Both the position numbers and the translations under genes were made by a program. Shown piece by piece: positions 59,277 to 64,000 of a stretch of 64,000 bases of DNA. The stretch spans positions 762,530,673-762,594,672 of the forward strand of contig NC_081408.1 of the NCBI RefSeq assembly GCF_030272615.1, read 5' to 3'. The stretch is from Cryptomeria japonica (lineage: Eukaryota; Streptophyta; Pinopsida; Cupressales; Cupressaceae). Every line of letters begins with the position of its first letter. Position 1 is the first letter of the stretch. The notes below the pieces were generated by a model. That model did no database searches, was not told the DNA's origin, and saw nothing but the letters and a program-made list of their open reading frames with translations.

Positions 59277-60067
59277 TGTTGGCAAATGCACACTCCAATG
59301 AGACATTGTAGGTGATTGAAGGTTTTGTCATTGATGGAAACCTTGCAATCCTATGTCACTGGCAAGGCAATCCACTGGCACCAGCAAATTTAGATTCTAC
59401 ACCGGCACATAGACCACCGGCACCGACAGTAAAAGGAAGCATACCAGCACATAAGCCAATAGGAATTTTGTTGTTAATATATTTTGTTTATTATTGTAAA
59501 ATCATTGTAAGCCGACTTGGCAAGTTGTAAAATGACTCTTATATAAGAGAGATCATTGTAGAACAATTATGTACGGATAGAGGAATGTAATTAGATGAAA
59601 TAAAGCAGACCTATTATGTGAAATATAGATTAAGGGTTTATGTAAGAAGCAGAGCAGAAACCGGTACTGGATCTGGCATTATAGATGCTATTTTGAAGCA
59701 GTACAAGACACTAGATTTATATAGTGAGACTTCCCATTTTGTATTTGAGCAGTGATCTCTAGGCACTTGGCCTTCCTGTATGTGCAGGCCCCTGTTGTAG
59801 CAGTAATATTCTCTTATTGGCCAGTAAGTGAATATTGTGGGTCACAAATCCCATCGAGGTTTTTCCCACACCAGGTTTCCTTGTTAAAATATTGTGTTAT
59901 GGTGTGTTTTTCATGTGGTTGTTTTTATCTTTGTTTATTACATTACTTTCTGTTTACCGGTACACAATATTAATATGCTCTACATCTTTTAAGTTAAGAA
60001 AATCTTATTACCGATCAGATACTGATTCACCCCCCCCCCCCTCTCAGTATCTGTGGGAATCCTAACA
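59277..60067 (+). repeat. 3' LTR of E2
   Basis: 791 bp; partner of 28433-29239. TATA TTATATAAG at 59539-59547; block 59837-59884. It lacks about 17 bp (ATCCATTTTGTAAGTTA) present in the 5' copy after TTTATATA near 59720. Confidence 0.93.
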
Positions 60068-62916
60068 GTGACTTCAAGTGGTAAATTGGAGACATCATTA
60101 CTCTCCTCAGCAGGATGTTGGGTCTTGAGTATTCTAATATTTTTGAGCCTTGGATGTGTCAGTTTATCATGTTCATAAGGCAGTCCCATCACATTTCATG
60201 GGGAGAAATTATCAGTGATGGTTTGTGTGAACAACTTGCAGCAGTCCCTACCACTATGACATTGTACATGAACTCATATTTAGTGTATTTGGGAGCATCA
60301 ATTAGACATTTCCCTGGTCTTTCTACCAAGGGTGATCGCTCGCTTATACCTGTATGGGATTACTATGATCAGTTTCCCTTGAGACCCAGCAAGTTACATT
60401 TCAGGAGAGTTCAAGATGCATTCTTTGGTTACTTCATGTGACAGTTTGACAAGACTCTAAAGAACAGAAGTGTATCGGATGAGGCTTGGGAAATGGTGAA
60501 TGAGTATGGCTCCTTGTTTCTTCAATTCTTTGCTTTCACTTACATGAGAGTTGGATGCTATAGTGAGCATCCATACATGCTTCCTAGATACTCAACTGAT
60601 AAGATTATTCTTATGGAGTTGGGAAGACAGATCATGGATGTGTATGCACATCAATTTGTCAAACATAAGGTTGGGATGGGGATTTCCACAACCAAACCCA
60701 TTGAACATTAGTTGGTACTCCCTTATCAAATCCACCAAAGCCAAAGCTATGAAGACCGAGATTCAGGAGATTAAGCTCAAAAGGTTTAAGTCAAGGGCAT
60801 ATTTTGATTACCGAGGAATGAAGGCAAGGATTAAGAAATCCTTCATACATGTGCATCGCATTGAGGATATCTGGGTAGATCTCCATACATAAAAGAAGGT
60901 TCTTAGGATGGACTATTGTCGGCTCACCTTTGAGCAGATTATTAATTTGAACCTGGTGGACATTCCACAAGGAATGGTTGATGATGGGAATGTGATTGAT
61001 CCAGAATATATTTCAAGAAGGGTTGAAGAAGCTCCACTTCCTTTGATTCAATGGTCACATAAATAATGCATTTTCATTCTTGAGAGATTTCAGCCCATCT
61101 TAGCTAACACCAACACTTGGCTCAAAGGTAATGGTGTTAGGCTCATCAAGATCAAGGTTAGAAAATAAGATGATTCTACGAGGCCTCTTGGACTTAAGTC
61201 TGAGATTCATATTGACAACAAGGAAGGTGCATCATCTTCAGGTACAAGGATCAAATTGTGAGTTAGTCAGGCAATGGTGCTTCCTCCTGAGGAGGTGATA
61301 GTTTGTGGGAAAGAAAAGTCCCAGCTTCACATTCATGTGATTGATCCTGATGATCTAGAGGAAGGACAACAATTAGATGATGCTCCTAAGTCACTGGATT
61401 CGAAGTCACCTTGTGATATTCCCTCCTCAATTTCCATGGAGCTACGTCTATCTCCTCCTGACATAGCAGTGGATGCCTCTCCTCAGGATGTCATTCCTAT
61501 TTAAGTTGTTGAGTCGTCTCTTTATCATCATCAAGACAATTTGTTGGAAATCTTCGAGGATACTTCTTCATGCATTCATTTGTCAGAAATTGATACCTCT
61601 ACTTCTAGGTTTGAGGAGTTTATGAAACAAACTTCATGTCCTTTGGTTACCGAGCAAGCCATGGTTGCCATCCAGATAGATACTTCCCCTAGGATGACCA
61701 CAGTTGCTCAAAGAGAAACTGCATCTCCTCCGATTACAATAGCTACTGAAGGAGAGTTGATGGCTTTACCTCCATGGCTTAGTTCATTCATGCCCAAGAG
61801 GAAGAAGCAGAAGATTTCTCCTGATGTCTTTGATTACCAGCAACTTAAGCAATCTAGGCTAAGGTTGCTAAAAGAGCCAAGACAATCTCAAGGGTAATAA
61901 TGGACAGCAATAAGATGAAGGTGGCTGAAATTGTTGAGCCTCTTGTAGATAAGCCACGTGAAGAGATGTCAACTACTGATTACAAGGTCACAAGGGTAGA
62001 ATTGGATAAGAAAATGCATGAATTGGTAAAGAATGATGCCTTGTATTTTGTAGCTTCACTAGTACAATAGTATGATGAGCTTCTAGCCAAGAAAGACAAG
62101 CTAGAAGTGGAGAATGGGCAACTTGTTGCAGTTGTTCGTAAGATCGTGAAACCGACTGGTGAAGTGAGTAATCCCTCAAGTTCTACCGAGGCACAAGAAT
62201 CAATTCAGGGAGTTGAGAGAGTTTCTCAAAAGCTAAAAGCATTGGAATCTTGGGTTGGTCAGCTTCATAATCTATGGGCACAAGTTTTGAAGGAGGTTTT
62301 CCAAATGATGGTCAAATTGAAAACCATTGAAGAACAATTGAACCAATTTTATGATACTTTCAAATAGAACTTGGAAAAGGTAGAAGATAGCTTGACCACT
62401 TGGCTTAAAATTCCTCAGCAAAAGTTAAGTGTTCTTCTAGAACATTAGGTAATTCCTTCAAGGGATGTGTACTTAGAATTTCAAGAGCTCTTGGAGAACA
62501 AAGGCCTTGTTCTCAAGTCACTTATTAAAGGCATTGATGATGCTATGAGGGTGTGAATGGAAGTTTTTCAGGATATGATTTCTCATTGTGAGAAATATTC
62601 TTGCAACATCATGGATCATGATGGAGAATTATTGGTAGAAGACAGGGTTCTTCCAGATCTACAGTTGAAGATTCTCCGTTAGTGAAAAAGTTAACCATTT
62701 TAAGCTACATCCATTCAAGCCTTAGTGACTTATCAATCCTCCTTACAGGAAATCCAAACTTCCTTTGAGAAGAATAATACCACAATCCTTCATTGTAGCG
62801 ATGTTATCGTGAAAACCATGATCGTGGCAAGGAATACCAATGAACCGAATCCTGATGAACTGAAAGTGATCATCCAGAAGTTTGAAGGAATCATGTCATC
62901 TCAAAATGCAACTTAA
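60068..62916 (+). pseudogene. Outer accessory-type ORF (H), second part
   Basis: Begins with the GTGAC duplicate. Readable pieces: frame 1 to about 60710 (SRMLGLEYSNIFEPWMCQFI, LYMNSYLVYLGASIRHF, FFGYFM-stop-QFDKTLKN, VNEYGSLFLQFFAFTYMRVG), frame 2 from about 60700 to 61897 (KRFKSRAYFDYRGMKARIKK, LTFEQIINLNLVDIPQGM, Ser/Asp/Pro-rich part), then frame 1 to TAA 62914 with coiled-coil stretches (VERVSQKLKALESWVGQL, LKTIEEQLNQFYDTFK). With 27846-28432 it totals about 1,140 codons, the size of ORFs A-D. At least two frameshifts and over ten stops. Function unknown. Confidence 0.6.
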
Positions 62917-63270
62917 GTGTTTTTCAACACTTAGTTGCATTTTCAAAATTATAATCTATTAGTTGTAGTTTCTCTTTTGACATGTTTACTTGTAAAAACA
63001 TTTTTGTAAAATTGTAAGTTAAGTCATTACTTGTGTTTTTGTAATTACAAGTAGACAAGTTACAAGTCAATTTAGAATAGGACTTGTAACTTTGAATAAG
63101 TCATAGTTAACTTTGAATAAGTCTTGGTGGTTGAGAGAATTTATCAAGTTAGTTGGTATCCTCCCACCTTTTTCTCATGACTCCTCTCCTATAAATACAG
63201 GAGGGGGGCTATTATAATTTGTATCTTTTAGAAAGCAAGCAAAAACTCTGTCAAATTTGCAGCAAAGAAG
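62917..63270 (+). promoter_or_regulatory. 3' flank of H with TATA box, possibly its 3' LTR
   Basis: CTATAAATACAG at 63189-63200 is a strong TATA box, followed by GGAGGGGGGC and a leader-like stretch. Repeated ACTTGTAA and TACAAGT motifs resemble those at 26180-26600, but I cannot align the two into an LTR pair, so LTR status is open. No gene. Confidence 0.4.
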
Positions 63271-63745
63271 TCTTTGAGATTTATATGTAAATTGAGGAAT
63301 TGAAATAAATAGAAGGAGATAGCTCAAGTGTTGAGTCTTTGTGCTACATTCTTGAGTTCTTGTTCCATATTATCTTTCTTGCAAGTGTTTCATAAAGAGC
63401 TTAATCGAATTTGATTTGTAGTCTTTGAGTTGCAAGTATTGGAGGTTAATATAAATTAGAGTAAATATTCTTTTGAGAGGAGTTGAAAGACTTTGTGCTT
63501 ACACTTGTTCTTAAGAAAGTTTAGAAGTAGATTTTGTAAGAAATAGTTGTGATTCTTTGAGCTCGTACTAGTTCTTACTATTTTATGCAAAAGAGAATAA
63601 GGTATTTCAGACTTTGTGTTGCTATAATTTGTTCTTAATATCATTAGCATAAAAAAGGGTAGATAGGACTCCATATATTTAAGTCTTTGAGCTTAATATT
63701 GTTGTCTCATCCTGAAGGAGGTGATGGAAGTCTTTGAGCTTTCAG
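63271..63745 (+). repeat. Degenerate tandem repeat of about 65 bp
   Basis: The motif TCTTTGAGCTT or ACTTTGTGCTT recurs at about 63271, 63337, 63422, 63490, 63554, 63611, 63683 and 63731, often followed by TTGTTCTTA. Eight diverged units downstream of the TATA box, so probably transcribed. Confidence 0.6.
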
Positions 63746-64000
63746 AAAACTAAATTTCCTTTCTCTCATCTTATTTCAAAAAAATTTCATTACTATTTTA
63801 AGTTAACTTGCTATCACTTTTCTATGAAGAGAAAATGATATTGGTTTTCTTGAAGAAAAGAAGAAAGATTGTTGTTTCATCCTATTTAGTTTTAGTTTAG
63901 ATATAGAGAGGGGGATCCTTCCCTTAATTAGGAGAGTTTTACTCACACATTGTGGTTGAAGCCACAATTTTGTATATTTCCTCAAGTGTACAAAATTTTC
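63746..64000. other. Window end, nothing recognised
   Basis: AT-rich sequence with no domain, repeat boundary or gene I can support. Confidence 0.5.

Larger units (their letters stand above)
28433..60067 (+). mobile_element. E2: complete pol-less LTR element holding E3, E4 and E5
   Basis: LTRs 28433-29239 and 59277-60067 are flanked by perfect GTGAC copies (28428-28432, 60068-60072). Interior: iMet-like primer site, gag-like gene split by E3, accessory ORF D, polypurine box, E4, then the terminal polypurine tract. Without the insertions it is about 6.4 kb. No protease, integrase, reverse transcriptase or RNase H of its own. Same plan as E1 and E3. Confidence 0.93.

Noticed and set aside
26060-63240. 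LTR pair for outer element H (26-27 kb and 63 kb)
   Set aside because: Both are AT-rich with ACTTGTAA motifs, but I could not align them; similarity may be compositional.
1-64000. Ordinary host gene, organelle segment or small RNA gene
   Set aside because: Every region with coding character is retroelement-derived or lies between element boundaries; no tRNA, rRNA or conserved host domain was recognised.

Overview
This window is plant nuclear DNA. It shows plant-type Ty1/copia retrotransposons with tRNA-iMet-type primer sites, AT-rich composition and no prokaryotic gene layout. The pile of old, very long, repeatedly interrupted LTR elements suggests a large repeat-rich genome such as a conifer; that is inference. 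I see no ordinary host gene, tRNA, rRNA or organelle segment. Essentially every base belongs to a retroelement, and every coding region is broken by stops or frameshifts.

Nesting, read from LTR ends and 5-bp target-site duplications (TSDs). LEFT HALF: E7, an autonomous-type copia on the minus strand (off-window to 25859), is split by E0 (plus, off-window to 5770) inside its reverse transcriptase and by E1 (plus, 8994-24404, TSD GTCCT) inside its gag. E1 carries a solo LTR (10574-11959, TSD TTTTG) and E6, a copia on the minus strand (12616-19966, TSD GTTAA). RIGHT HALF: an outer element H (25860-28432 plus 60068-64000) has its long ORF split by E2 (plus, 28433-60067, TSD GTGAC). E2 holds E3 (minus, 29996-47554, TSD AAATC) in its gag-like gene and E4, a copia on the minus strand (51499-59130, TSD GTGGT/GTCGT), near its 3' end. 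E3 in turn holds E5 (plus, 31347-41112, TSD AGCAT), a gypsy-like element without recognisable pol.

Two kinds of element coexist. E4, E6 and E7 have the usual copia order: gag with one zinc knuckle, protease, integrase, reverse transcriptase, RNase H. E1, E2 and E3 (complete) and E0 (3' part) share a different plan: LTR, iMet primer site, a gag-like coiled-coil protein with about four CCHC knuckles, then one very long accessory ORF (about 1,040-1,130 codons) and the polypurine tract, with no protease, integrase or reverse transcriptase. After subtracting nested insertions E1, E2 and E3 are about 6.7, 6.4 and 7.8 kb. The accessory ORF has a conserved N-terminal domain of about 330 residues and a charged coiled-coil C-terminus. 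I count four clear copies (889-4271, 20148-23280, 44599-41349 on minus, 48306-51430) and a distant analogue in H.

The pol-less elements share cis-signals with the pol-bearing ones: the primer site, the polypurine tract with a second copy upstream, and a GTGGG...CCCAC block in every copia-type LTR. This suggests they were mobilised in trans while carrying their own RNA-binding protein and accessory ORF. TATA-like boxes and a splice-donor-like AAGGTATTT upstream of the accessory ORFs suggest separate expression. This plan is the best candidate in the window for an undescribed system.
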